Source: UBA4421 sp002704225 (lineage in GTDB: Bacteria > Pseudomonadota > Gammaproteobacteria > Pseudomonadales > Azotimanducaceae). From it: 64,000 bases of DNA. The notes beneath the pieces were generated by a model. The model worked only from the letters and a program-made list of their open reading frames with translations, was not told where the DNA came from and ran no database searches. The stretch is taken from NCBI GenBank assembly GCA_902556425.1, contig CACDWG010000005.1, positions 62,001 through 126,000 of the forward strand, in the 5' to 3' direction. Of this stretch, positions 35,297-43,818 are shown in pieces; positions within the stretch are counted from its first letter, which is position 1; each line of letters begins with the position of its first letter. The position numbers were made by a program, and so were the translations under genes.

Positions 35297-36560
35297 AAAC
35301 ATTCCTTACGGAACCGTTCGCGTTGACCTGCCAACTTTGAATGCCGTTGAAGTGGTAGCTGAACCCCGGAGCCACATTGGCCAACCCCGATGCTCGGGTG
35401 GGCTGGACGTTTCCCGCGCTATCAACGGCCCGGCTCTGTAATACCGCAGGCTGGCCTTGCCAACGCCAAGGGATACGAAATCGCACCGCTCTCATTGGGC
35501 CCGGTTCAGACTGCAGCATCGCTTCCGCCCAAGAGCGGCCTCCATCAGCGCTGACCTCAACCCGGCGAATACTGCCATTCCCAGACCACGCTAAGCCCGA
35601 GATCTCATAGACACCCTGCCGGCCAAGTCTCATTTTGCCTGACGGAGAGGTAATCACTGATTTGGCTTGCATGCGCAGCGAAAACTGGGCCGCTTTTCCA
35701 TCTAACGTCAGGTCCGTGTACTTACTGGTTTCTTCCCGGGTTTGAGCCGGCTGATCAAGCAGCTTCAAGCTGCGCAGCCATTTAACGCTCAAATTACCCT
35801 CGCAACCCGGCACTAACAGGCGCATAGGAAAACCCTGAGAACGCCTCAACGGCTCTCCATTTTGATACAAAGCGATCATCGCATCGTTTAATGCAAGCGA
35901 CAGTGGCACGCTACGATTCATGCCCGCCGCGTCTGCACCTTCCGCGATTACCCACTGGGCTGAAGCGTCTACTCCGGCTTCATCCAGCAAAAAATGCAAG
36001 GGCACTCCCGTCCACTCGGCGCTGGAAATCAATCCGTGGAGACCGCCTGCTGTCTCGTCCAGCGCCCCAGCAAGCGTGTTGCGATAGCTGTTGCCCGAAC
36101 ACTCCAAGAACAGCACTCGGCTTTGCATGGGATAGCGCAGCAACGCGTCATAATCGAAGGTTAGCGGCCGAGCAACCAGGCCGTGAACGGTGAGTTTGTG
36201 GCTCACAGGATCAATCTCAGGAATGCCGCTGTGATGGCGTTCAAAGTGCAGGCCATTCGGAGTAATGGTGCCGTTGAGCAGTTGCAGCGGCGTCGATGAC
36301 GCCCCGGCTTGGCGTCCCATGGGGTGCACCGAAATTTGCTCACGCTGCAGCGAGGCCATGCTCGGGCGATCACCGTATACCGATGGAGGCGCGCCGGAGC
36401 CACTGCGCCACGGTTCTTGATCAATCGACTCCTGCGCTAACAGTGGCGTCATTACTGCCGCAGCCGCGGTGCCCGCGCCCAGCTGCAGCCAATGACGACG
36501 ACTCAACAAACCGTTGCCTGCGGTGTCGTCGCCATGTGGTTCGTCTTCTAGTTGGTGCAT
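35289..36560 (-). CDS. SoxC/SorA-like sulfite oxidase-family molybdoprotein
   Basis: 423 aa periplasmic molybdenum enzyme of the sulfite oxidase family. The N-terminus has RRHWLQLGAG, a twin-arginine-like signal, at about residues 21-30. LECSGNSYRN holds the molybdenum-ligand Cys, and HGLVARPLTFDYDALLRYP precedes it. A C-terminal Mo-co dimerisation domain (IRRVEVSADGGRSWAEA) is typical. GGGAGG precedes the ATG. No SoxXYZAB genes are in the window, so a stand-alone sulfite (or related) dehydrogenase with the cytochrome is likely. Confidence 0.85.
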   Translation of the reverse strand: MHQLEDEPHGDDTAGNGLLSRRHWLQLGAGTAAAAVMTPLLAQESIDQEPWRSGSGAPPSVYGDRPSMASLQREQISVHPMGRQAGASSTPLQLLNGTITPNGLHFERHHSGIPEIDPVSHKLTVHGLVARPLTFDYDALLRYPMQSRVLFLECSGNSYRNTLAGALDETAGGLHGLISSAEWTGVPLHFLLDEAGVDASAQWVIAEGADAAGMNRSVPLSLALNDAMIALYQNGEPLRRSQGFPMRLLVPGCEGNLSVKWLRSLKLLDQPAQTREETSKYTDLTLDGKAAQFSLRMQAKSVITSPSGKMRLGRQGVYEISGLAWSGNGSIRRVEVSADGGRSWAEAMLQSEPGPMRAVRFRIPWRWQGQPAVLQSRAVDSAGNVQPTRASGLANVAPGFSYHFNGIQSWQVNANGSVRNVYA

Positions 36561-36758
36561 CTATCCTCCCGCTCTCCACTGATGATCCTAGCGCATCAAC
36601 GGCTGCGCCCGAAAGCGGCTTCCTGCGTCAACCAAAACCCAACGAAATGCGTACTGGCGCACAAAATCGAATCCGCGTCAGACCGTCGCAATTGTTTTTT
36701 TCGGTGGAATACGCAGGCTGTTGGTTCATCGTCACGCCAGTCAAAAAAACATCGCCGT

Positions 36759-37163
36759 ATGCTGAAGAAAACCAACAGAACACTGTTCGCCGCACTGATC
36801 ACACTGTCTCTTATTGGGCAGGGTGCGACTGCGATCGCTAGCGGGTGCTCTGCAGGGCATGCGGCCTCAGCGGATACGGTCACTGGTGCGACACCTGATG
36901 CTGTCCACGCGACACACGACCACACCACCGTCATAAACCACCGGGGAAAATCCGTTTCGCCTGCAAGCGCAGGGTCTCTCGCAGACTGTTGCACCAACCT
37001 ACTGTGTTTTCTGGACAACTGTGCAACGTCTGCGTCACTGAGCATCGTCGCAACCCTGTTACCGGAACCCTTTGATGACTCCAGCATTCTCAGCCCGGCA
37101 TACGTAAGTTCTGATCTCAGTTCAGCTTCTGCCGCGCTCTTTCGACCACCGATTCGCCTCTAA
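36759..37163 (+). CDS. Small secreted Cys/His-rich protein, CopL/DUF2946-like
   Basis: 134 aa from ATG at 36759. A signal peptide (TLFAALITLSLIGQGATAIA) is followed by a mature part with many metal-type ligands: GCSAGHA, HATHDHT, NHRG, DCCTNLLCFLDNC. The ending LFRPPIRL matches small proteins found just before copper/silver efflux operons. It precedes the broken TolC-CusA remnant by 124 bp, in the same direction. Metal binding is likely; gene identity is inference. Confidence 0.6.
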   Translation: MLKKTNRTLFAALITLSLIGQGATAIASGCSAGHAASADTVTGATPDAVHATHDHTTVINHRGKSVSPASAGSLADCCTNLLCFLDNCATSASLSIVATLLPEPFDDSSILSPAYVSSDLSSASAALFRPPIRL

Positions 37164-37287
37164 GACGGGGCAAGTGCGTCTGACATTCAGACCACATCTC
37201 CTTGGATCATTGGTGGGGCCTAACACTCCCCAATAAACGCGCCTCGCGCGCAACCCTCCTTTGGAATCACAAAAGGGAGTCATAGCA

Positions 37288-38334
37288 ATGTGTATTAAAC
37301 ACTTACGATATGCGGGCATCTTCGCCCTGCTGATGGGGGGTTCTGCCTTCTCACAGGCAGAGACCCCGCTAACATTAGATCACGCGGTATCGCTGGCTCA
37401 ATCAGCCGACCCTTGGCTGGACAGGAGCCGACACAGACAAAAAGCGGCGACAGCCCAAAGCATTGCCGCGGGGGCGCTTCCGGATCCCGTCGTGTCCCTG
37501 AACATCGCCAATCTGCCATTGGACAGCTTCGATTTTGGACAGGAGCCAATGACCCAGTTAAAGGTACAGGCTAGTCAAACCTTCCCCCGTGGTGACACGC
37601 GAAAATTGAAACGTCGCCGATTACATGAGCAAGGCGAGCAACAACCGTTGATGCGAAAAGACCGCCTAGCGAACGTCGACGTGACGGTTTCCCAGCTCTG
37701 GCTGGAGGCTTTCAGGCATCGAGAGACCATACGACTCATCAAGGGCGACCGAGCGCTTTTTGAACACCTTGTTGACATCGCAGAGTCGAACTACACCAGC
37801 GGGGTTGTTAGAACCCAGCAGCATGACCTCGTCCGCGCGCAACTTGAGCTGACTCGGCTCGAAGATCGGCTGGTGTTAGCCCAACAGCAGCAAGAGGCGA
37901 CCTTGGCGGCATTGAGCGAGTGGCTCCCCAATATGGCACCACAGGCCATTTCTCTCAGCGAAATACTGCCGACAATGACAGACGACCAGCACGTGCAAGC
38001 GCTTGGTGGTCTCTCAAAAATCCTGCTTTCACACCCAAAAATCAAAACGATTGACCAACAGCTTGCGATGACCCGAACCGGCATCGAATTGGCAAGGCAA
38101 CAGCACAAACCTCAGTGGAAATTGAACACCGGTTACGGCTATCGCGATGACGACCCGTTGGGCAATGACCGGAGCGATTTTTTCTCACTGGGCGTGGGTT
38201 TTGATGTCCCTCTTTTCCCAGCGCACCGACAGGATCAGAAAGTTCGGTCGGCGAGGAGCTGGAGTTGCCTCCTGGCTATTCGATCAGCTGGTCTGGACAG
38301 TACGAATACATGTTACGCGCCAAAGAAAAACTGA
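37288..38334 (+). pseudogene. Truncated TolC-family (CusC-like) gene, 3' part lost
   Basis: ATG at 37288 after AAGGGAG, signal peptide, then an outer membrane factor reading through LGVGFDVPLFPAHRQDQKV (about residue 324). Beyond about 38245 the frame becomes unrelated and stops at 38334 because the sequence is the 3' end of a CusA-like gene in another frame. About a quarter of a normal TolC-family protein (the second helical repeat end) is missing. The product would not form a working channel. Confidence 0.85.
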
Positions 38335-38834
38335 CCTATCTAGTACCCTTCACCCTGCTGATTATCGCCTTACTGCTGTTTCTGAATTTCCAAAGGTTTG
38401 CCGAAATTGCAGTCTTGCTGTGCACCCTACCCTTGGCCCTTGTCGGCAGCGTCTGCCTGATTTACTGGCAGGACTACCATTTCTCAATCGCGGTAGGCGT
38501 GGGGTTTATCGCACTCGCCGGTGTCGCGGTTGAAACCAGCGTGATCATGTTGGTCTACTTAAATCAAAGTTGGCAGCAGGCATCGGATACACGACAGGGT
38601 TTAACCGATGATGGACTGAAAGATTCCATCGTCGCTGGTGCAGGGCTTCGTGTGCGCCCTGTTTTGATGACCGCCTGTGCCACCATCGCGGGCCTGATAC
38701 CCATCTTGATGGGTTCGGGTACTGGTTCGGAAGTCATGAGTCGTTTGGCTACCCCCATGGTCGGGGGGATGATCAGCGCCGTTCTATCGACCTTGCTGAT
38801 TCTGCCGGCGGTTTATTACCTGTGGAGACGATAG
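38247..38834 (+). pseudogene. CusA/CzcA-family RND pump, C-terminal remnant
   Basis: From about 38247 the frame encodes VGEELELPPGYSISWSGQYEYM and on to the end of a heavy-metal RND pump: the periplasmic PPGYSISWSGQYEYM element, then membrane helices (LVPFTLLIIALLLFLNF, AVLLCTLPLALVG, AVGVGFIALAGVAVETSVIML, RPVLMTACATIAGLIPILMGSGTGSEV, MISAVLSTLLILPAVYYLW). Only about 190 of roughly 1040 residues remain, with no natural start. Directly joined to the TolC-like fragment, so the membrane-fusion gene and most of cusA were deleted. Confidence 0.88.
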
Positions 38835-38859
38835 GTGCGAACCGCGCTCAACCCAGCCA

Positions 38860-39333
38860 CTACTCGTCGCGGGATCGGTCAAGCGGGTCACTGCTCTCCG
38901 CCTCGTCGCGCTCTTGGTTCAGCTTATCTTGGCTCAGCTTGTCTTTAAGGCTCATCAAATACGCTGCTCCACTCAAAATAAGTACTGCGCCGGCCTCGGC
39001 AATCAGCGTCAGCGCCTCCATATCCTTACTCTGCATAATGATCAGGCGGCATAGAGCGGTAATGGCGATGATAATCGGCAGGGTCACTGGTATGCGGTTG
39101 GTGGAGTAGAAGGCGCCGATCATGCCGATGATCTCGACGTAGATGAACAACAGAAACAGATCAGCCAGAGTAATTACCCCAACCTCAAACATGCCCCAAA
39201 TGTATTGCCCACTGGCAATCACCGACAGTAAGCCAATAATGGCCAAAAGCACTTTTTCCGATGCAATCGTGGTCCAGTGCAATCTGCGGTTGAGGCGATT
39301 GCGCTCAAAAATACGATCAAGAATCTCTTTCAT
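38860..39333 (-). CDS. psiE: PsiE-family phosphate-starvation-inducible membrane protein
   Basis: 157 aa with four hydrophobic helices. VEIIGMIGAFYSTNRIPVTLPIIIAITALCR is the PsiE core (shortened here: GMIGAFYSTNRIPVTLPI). The C-terminus from about 125 is charged and soluble. In E. coli psiE responds to phosphate and CRP; no pho box is evident upstream here. The role is unknown. Confidence 0.85.
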   Translation of the reverse strand: MKEILDRIFERNRLNRRLHWTTIASEKVLLAIIGLLSVIASGQYIWGMFEVGVITLADLFLLFIYVEIIGMIGAFYSTNRIPVTLPIIIAITALCRLIIMQSKDMEALTLIAEAGAVLILSGAAYLMSLKDKLSQDKLNQERDEAESSDPLDRSRDE

Positions 39334-39390
39334 ACCCGACTTCTCCTTCCCTCGTTCGAGTTAGCTCGGAAACATCGCCGTCGGCCTCGG

Positions 39391-40908
39391 TCAATTGACT
39401 GCTCGATCAGCACCCTCCCAGAAAGGCGCGCGCAGCTCGCGTTTCAGCACCTTGCCGGGCCCGGACTTCGGCAAGGGTTCATGCTGTATATCAATTCCCT
39501 TAGGCACCTTGTAGCCACCAATGTGCTCGCGACAAAAAGCAATCAGTTCCGCAGGATCAACTGACGGGCTCTCCGGTCGAGGCACCACAACCGCGTGTAC
39601 GGCTTCGCCCCACTTGTCATCGGGTACGCCAAATACCGCCGCTTCAAGAATCGCCGGATGGCGATACAAAATATCTTCAACTTCTGTGGAATAGACGTTT
39701 TCACCACCGCTCACGATCATATCTTTGGAGCGGTCTACCAGAAACAGATACCCCTCCGCGTCCAGGTACCCCAGATCGCCGGTCCAGTAACCGCCATGCT
39801 TGAGCACCGCCGCAGTCTGCTCGGGCTTGTTCCAGTAACCCTTCATGATGTTGGTACCGCTCACCACCACTTCGCCGACTTCGCCTTTTGGCAATTCGTT
39901 ACCGTCTGCATCACGCACCGTAATGTTGCAGCCTACAACCGCTCGGCCACAGCTTCTGGCAAGAACATTGTCCATCAACGTTTCTTCGTGGCCCAACAAG
40001 GTTGCCAAGGGTGAGGTTTCTGTAGCCCCGTAAACCTCAATCATCTGAGCCGATGGAAACGCCGAGCTGGCACGACGAATCACTTCCGTGGCGATGGGTG
40101 AACCGCCATGGGTCAGCACTTGCAAGCTACTGGTATCACGCGGATTCGCATGCTGCTCTTCCGCCATGGCTGCCAGCATGGAGGGCACACCAAGGGTGAT
40201 ATTGATACGGTGTTTCTCGATCAGATCCAGCACGGCAGCGGGATCAAATGTGCCCAAGGGTACTTGCAGAGAGCCCTGCCATATCGCCGCAAGAATGCCG
40301 TTGGAACCCGCGGCATGAAACATCGGGGCCATGACCAAGGTGCGATCATTTTCTGTTTGGGGCACCGAGGCCAACCAGTTCAGTGCGTTCGCGATCAAAT
40401 TTCGATGCGTCAGCATCACGCCCTTACTGGCACCGGTCGTGCCGCCGGTATAAAACAGTCCAGCCAAATCGGTTTCGGCAAGGCCCTCGCCCAATAGCGC
40501 GGGCTCCGCCTCAGCCAACATCATCTCGTAACGATCAGACAGCGAAATAACGTGTTCGACCACATCAGCCAGTTCGCCCAAATCGGCGCGATCGGTAATC
40601 AGAATATTGGCGCCAGAATCTTTGAGTGCGTAGACCAGTTCCGGCATCGCATGCCGGGTGTTCAGCGGGACAACAACCATGCCACCGGCGGGTATGCCCA
40701 AATACGCCTCAAAATACTGAAAACCGTTATTCGCCAGAATCGCAACCCGAGAGCCGGATTCGGCTCCCAAATGTCGCAACGCTCCCACTAACAAGGAACA
40801 ACGATGAGCCAGCTCTTCGTAAGTCACCTCACGGTCACCGTCAATAAGTGCTAGGCCTTGAGGCCTGATCTGCAAGGCCCGCTTTAAAGGATCAACCAGT
40901 GTATGCAT
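39391..40908 (-). CDS. AMP-binding acyl-CoA synthetase
   Basis: 505 aa adenylating enzyme that makes acyl-CoA from a carboxylic acid, ATP and CoA. The P-loop FYTGGTTGASKGVMLTH (about residue 150) and later EVYGATETSP, YWTGDLGY, SGGENVYS and the C-terminal Lys in GPGKVLKREL, the adenylation catalytic residue, are all in place. ATG at 40906-40908. With the downstream-spaced CaiB gene upstream by 75 bp it probably forms a pair activating or transferring CoA to the same acid. Confidence 0.92.
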   Translation of the reverse strand: MHTLVDPLKRALQIRPQGLALIDGDREVTYEELAHRCSLLVGALRHLGAESGSRVAILANNGFQYFEAYLGIPAGGMVVVPLNTRHAMPELVYALKDSGANILITDRADLGELADVVEHVISLSDRYEMMLAEAEPALLGEGLAETDLAGLFYTGGTTGASKGVMLTHRNLIANALNWLASVPQTENDRTLVMAPMFHAAGSNGILAAIWQGSLQVPLGTFDPAAVLDLIEKHRINITLGVPSMLAAMAEEQHANPRDTSSLQVLTHGGSPIATEVIRRASSAFPSAQMIEVYGATETSPLATLLGHEETLMDNVLARSCGRAVVGCNITVRDADGNELPKGEVGEVVVSGTNIMKGYWNKPEQTAAVLKHGGYWTGDLGYLDAEGYLFLVDRSKDMIVSGGENVYSTEVEDILYRHPAILEAAVFGVPDDKWGEAVHAVVVPRPESPSVDPAELIAFCREHIGGYKVPKGIDIQHEPLPKSGPGKVLKRELRAPFWEGADRAVN

Positions 40909-40983
40909 CGACTTCTCTCTCCAACAATGTCCTAAAGCTAAAGCATTTTAGAGTGCTCGACCATAGGCCAGACAACCGTGCAA

Positions 40984-42192
40984 TTAATGATCCTTAGGCA
41001 CCGGCACCTCGATACCAAACTCTGCAAGCACTTCGGCATTGTGCTCGCCTAAATTCGGCGGTCGCTGATACAGCGAGGTTGGCGTATCCAGGAATTTGAT
41101 TGGGCTCGCCGCTAGAGAAATCGGCGGATTGTCCCCAGCCGGCTCGCACGTTTCCAACATACCCCGCGCACTGACGTGCGGATCAATATACACATCTTCC
41201 ATGGTTTGCACCGGGCCAACAGGGATCGCGCCATCCAGTTTGATCATGATGTCCCGACGAGACAGTTTGCGCGTCCACCCACAAATCTGTTCCTCAACCC
41301 AATCCACATTCGCCAAACGCGCCTCGTTGGAAAAACTGCGTTCGTCATCCATCAAATCCGGACGTTCCATGGCAGCGCATAGCAGATCCCAGTGTCGCGG
41401 CTGACCGACGGCTATAGCGACACGGCCATCCTTAGCGGGAAACAGATCAAAGGGATACAACGTCATAGCGCGCTGCAGCCCGGCTGGATTCGGCTTGCCA
41501 GTAAAACCGTACTGGGCAACCGCGCTCTTTTGAAATGCCAACATGGCATCATACATACCCACATCGAGAAACTGGCCCCTGCCGGATCGCTGAGCACTGT
41601 GAATGGCTGACACCACCCCAAGAGCCATCAGCGTGCCCGGAAAAATATCGGCAATGGCCGGCGTCACCAAACCGTCGTTCGCGTGTACCAGGCCACCAAA
41701 GCTCTGCGCCGCGGCATCCAAACTCGGCCAGTGTGCGTAGGGACTCTCCCCGGTACGCGGGTCGCCAAAGCCACGGACGCAGGCATAGACAATTTTCGGG
41801 TTACGTTCGGCGATCACTTCATAGCCCAAGCCGAGACGATCCATCACGCCAGCTCGAAGATTTTCCAGCACGGCATCGGCCTGATCACAAAGCTGCAAAA
41901 AAACGGTCTTGTCCGCCTCATTCTTTAGATCCAAACAGACACTGCGTTTATTCCGGTTTACGGCAGCGAACGGAGCACCAAAGTCAGTTCCGGCATCCAG
42001 TTCTTCGTGAGGCTTCGCATGATCCGGCAAAAAGGGCGGAATGTTGCGGTAACCATCACCGGACGGTGGTTCGACTTTGATCACCCGTGCCCCCATATCA
42101 GCCAGCAAACCGGCGCCAAAGGGGCCGGCAAGTGCCCGGGTGCAGTCGATAATGGTGAGGTCTTCAAGCGGTCCTTTGCGTTTGCTTTCCAT
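40984..42192 (-). CDS. CaiB/BaiF (family III) CoA transferase
   Basis: 402 aa. The family's open start LTIIDCTRALAGPFGAGLLADMGARVIKVE and the motif IADIFPGTLMALG, which holds the catalytic Asp (forms the CoA anhydride), are visible. Moves CoA from a donor thioester to a carboxylic acid without ATP. Upstream of and codirectional with the acyl-CoA synthetase. Substrate unknown. Confidence 0.92.
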   Translation of the reverse strand: MESKRKGPLEDLTIIDCTRALAGPFGAGLLADMGARVIKVEPPSGDGYRNIPPFLPDHAKPHEELDAGTDFGAPFAAVNRNKRSVCLDLKNEADKTVFLQLCDQADAVLENLRAGVMDRLGLGYEVIAERNPKIVYACVRGFGDPRTGESPYAHWPSLDAAAQSFGGLVHANDGLVTPAIADIFPGTLMALGVVSAIHSAQRSGRGQFLDVGMYDAMLAFQKSAVAQYGFTGKPNPAGLQRAMTLYPFDLFPAKDGRVAIAVGQPRHWDLLCAAMERPDLMDDERSFSNEARLANVDWVEEQICGWTRKLSRRDIMIKLDGAIPVGPVQTMEDVYIDPHVSARGMLETCEPAGDNPPISLAASPIKFLDTPTSLYQRPPNLGEHNAEVLAEFGIEVPVPKDH

Positions 42193-42286
42193 CTATCAGC
42201 ATCCAGAGATAAAGAATTTCCAGTAGAGAGGCTCCACGCGCGGCGGTCAAGGCTGAGATGGACTGTCGCTGTTATAGCTCGATATC

Positions 42287-42484
42287 GTGGTTGGCACAGC
42301 CGTCGCCTGCTTCTGCATCTATCTTCTCTTCCAAGGCACCGGCGCCATCGTGCAGGTGCCTCCCGAACGCGCATTCTTGTACGCCGCTGCGTTGTTCGCC
42401 GTTGCCCTCGTCGCCTTTGTTGCGCTACTTGGCGCGACCGTCATAATCTGGGATCTTGGAGTATTTCCAGAATACACGTACTGA
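42287..42484 (+). CDS. Possible small two-helix membrane protein
   Basis: 65 codons from GTG at 42287. TAVACFCIYLLFQG (about 4-17) and ALFAVALVAFVALLGATVIIW (about 35-55) are helices. A stop lies just upstream, and no ribosome site is seen. It occupies the 343 bp between the CaiB start and the PhyH gene at 42536, where otherwise I see nothing but presumptive promoters. Weakly supported. Confidence 0.3.
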   Translation: MVGTAVACFCIYLLFQGTGAIVQVPPERAFLYAAALFAVALVAFVALLGATVIIWDLGVFPEYTY

Positions 42485-42535
42485 CCCTAACGGAGGTCAG
42501 GCATGGCCAATACGCACAACATCTAGGGCGATTTT

Positions 42536-43285
42536 ATGTCTGACGAAGCTTATAACGATCTACTGCACGGCAACGGTTACCATCAATTACGCGGCGTCAT
42601 TTCTGCCCAGGAGGCTGCAGCCGTCAGAGACTTAACGCTCACTCGACTGGGTGAGGGTATGGATCAAAACGGTCAAATCGCCATACGGAATATTCTGCAC
42701 TGGGGCCCAACCATCCAAAATATGGTCACAAACCCCACGCTGCTGGGTTTGGCTCACAGATTACTGGGTGACGATGCAACCCTTGGTGCCGTATCCGCTC
42801 GAGTACTGCCACCCAACTGCCCGCCAGGCGGACTGCACGTAGATTATCCCTATTGGGCTATGAACCCAGGCCTGCCCGTCGACCCTGCGCTGATGATGCA
42901 GGTGATTTGGATGATGGAACCCTTTACCGAACATAACGGAGGCACTTGGGTCGCCCCGGGCAGCCAACAGTGGACAGGTGCTCCAAACATGGAGCGTTTT
43001 GAAAAACACGCCATTCAGGCCACCGGCGATGCCGGTGACGCCGTTGTCAGCCACGGTTTGCTGTGGCACCGCACGGCGGTTAATCATGCCGACCAGCCCA
43101 GGGTGGCTATACTGATCAATTACACTCAGATTGCAGTACGGCCACTGACAACGATGGGGCCCTTTGATGATGCTTTTATCGACAGTGCATCCGATGAGTT
43201 ACGCTCGCTGCTCGCATTAGACATCGATGAAACCCTGCGCCGCCGGGTAATGAAGCATACCGAGCAGAGCGTTGCCAACGCCTGA
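42536..43285 (+). CDS. Phytanoyl-CoA dioxygenase (PhyH)-family protein, short form
   Basis: 249 aa. HVDYPYW gives the metal HxD (about residue 101), and HGLLWHRTAVNHAD with RVAILINYT the distal His and 2-oxoglutarate Arg region. AGGGCG lies before the ATG. It is shorter than the PhyH protein at 32036 and only distantly similar. A Fe(II)/2-oxoglutarate hydroxylase is likely; substrate unknown. Confidence 0.82.
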   Translation: MSDEAYNDLLHGNGYHQLRGVISAQEAAAVRDLTLTRLGEGMDQNGQIAIRNILHWGPTIQNMVTNPTLLGLAHRLLGDDATLGAVSARVLPPNCPPGGLHVDYPYWAMNPGLPVDPALMMQVIWMMEPFTEHNGGTWVAPGSQQWTGAPNMERFEKHAIQATGDAGDAVVSHGLLWHRTAVNHADQPRVAILINYTQIAVRPLTTMGPFDDAFIDSASDELRSLLALDIDETLRRRVMKHTEQSVANA

Positions 43286-43382
43286 ATCAAACCCCCAGAC
43301 TGATCACGTGGCGGCCAAGCCTGCGCCAGCCACGATTCGCTAAATACCGCCCCTTAGCCACGCCTTGCCGATGTCGTTGAGA

Positions 43383-43411
43383 TTGACGTTTACGTAAAGG
43401 GAACGCACTAT
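43383..43411 (+). promoter_or_regulatory. Sigma70 promoter of the liu operon
   Basis: TTGACG at 43383-43388 and CACTAT at 43406-43411, separated by exactly 17 bases. The expected start point (about 7 bases after the -10 box) falls on the A of the LiuR ATG at 43418. No ribosome site separates them. Confidence 0.75.
43389..43398. promoter_or_regulatory. Palindromic LiuR-type operator in the promoter spacer
   Basis: The perfect palindrome TTTACGTAAA sits wholly in the 17-base spacer of the LiuR promoter, a placement typical for MerR-family repressor/activators. LiuR motifs described in gammaproteobacteria are similar ACGTAA-type palindromes (recalled, not searched). Confidence 0.7.
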
Positions 43412-43417
43412 CTTGGC

Positions 43418-43807
43418 ATGACGTCAGCCTATTCGATCAGCGATCTGTCCAGCGAGTTCGGGGTAACCCCCCGTACCCTTCGCTTCTATGAAGAAAAGGG
43501 CTTGCTCCAACCCACGCGAGTTGGCCAAGCCCGTCGTTACTCAGCAGCCGACCGAGCCAGACTGGTGCTCGTGCTGCGAGGAAAAACGCTTGGGCTCTCA
43601 CTGCAGGAAAGTGCCGAACTGATTGGGATGTATAACCCAGCGACTAATAATCGCGAGCAAATCAAACGCCTAATCGAAAAGATACAGGCACGCCGAGCGC
43701 AACTGCTGGCACAAAAGCTGGAACTGGAACACTTGATTGAAGATCTCGATGCCTGGGAGAAGCGCAGCAATGACAGCATAAAAAGGCGCAGGTCCCAAAA
43801 AGCCTAA
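43418..43807 (+). CDS. liuR: MerR-family regulator LiuR
   Basis: 129 aa. MerR helix-turn-helix with YSISDLSSEFGVTPRTLRFYEEKGLLQPTR (shortened: FGVTPRTLRFYEEKGL), then RRYSAADRARLVLVLRG. The C-terminal half is a coiled-coil (LIEKIQARRAQLLAQKLELEHLIEDLD). LiuR proteins control leucine/isovalerate catabolism and sense acyl-CoA-type ligands. ATG at 43418. The only transcription factor visible in the window. It probably autoregulates the MCC genes that follow 12 and 3 bp on. Confidence 0.88.
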   Translation: MTSAYSISDLSSEFGVTPRTLRFYEEKGLLQPTRVGQARRYSAADRARLVLVLRGKTLGLSLQESAELIGMYNPATNNREQIKRLIEKIQARRAQLLAQKLELEHLIEDLDAWEKRSNDSIKRRRSQKA

Positions 43808-43818
43808 GGAACACCGGA

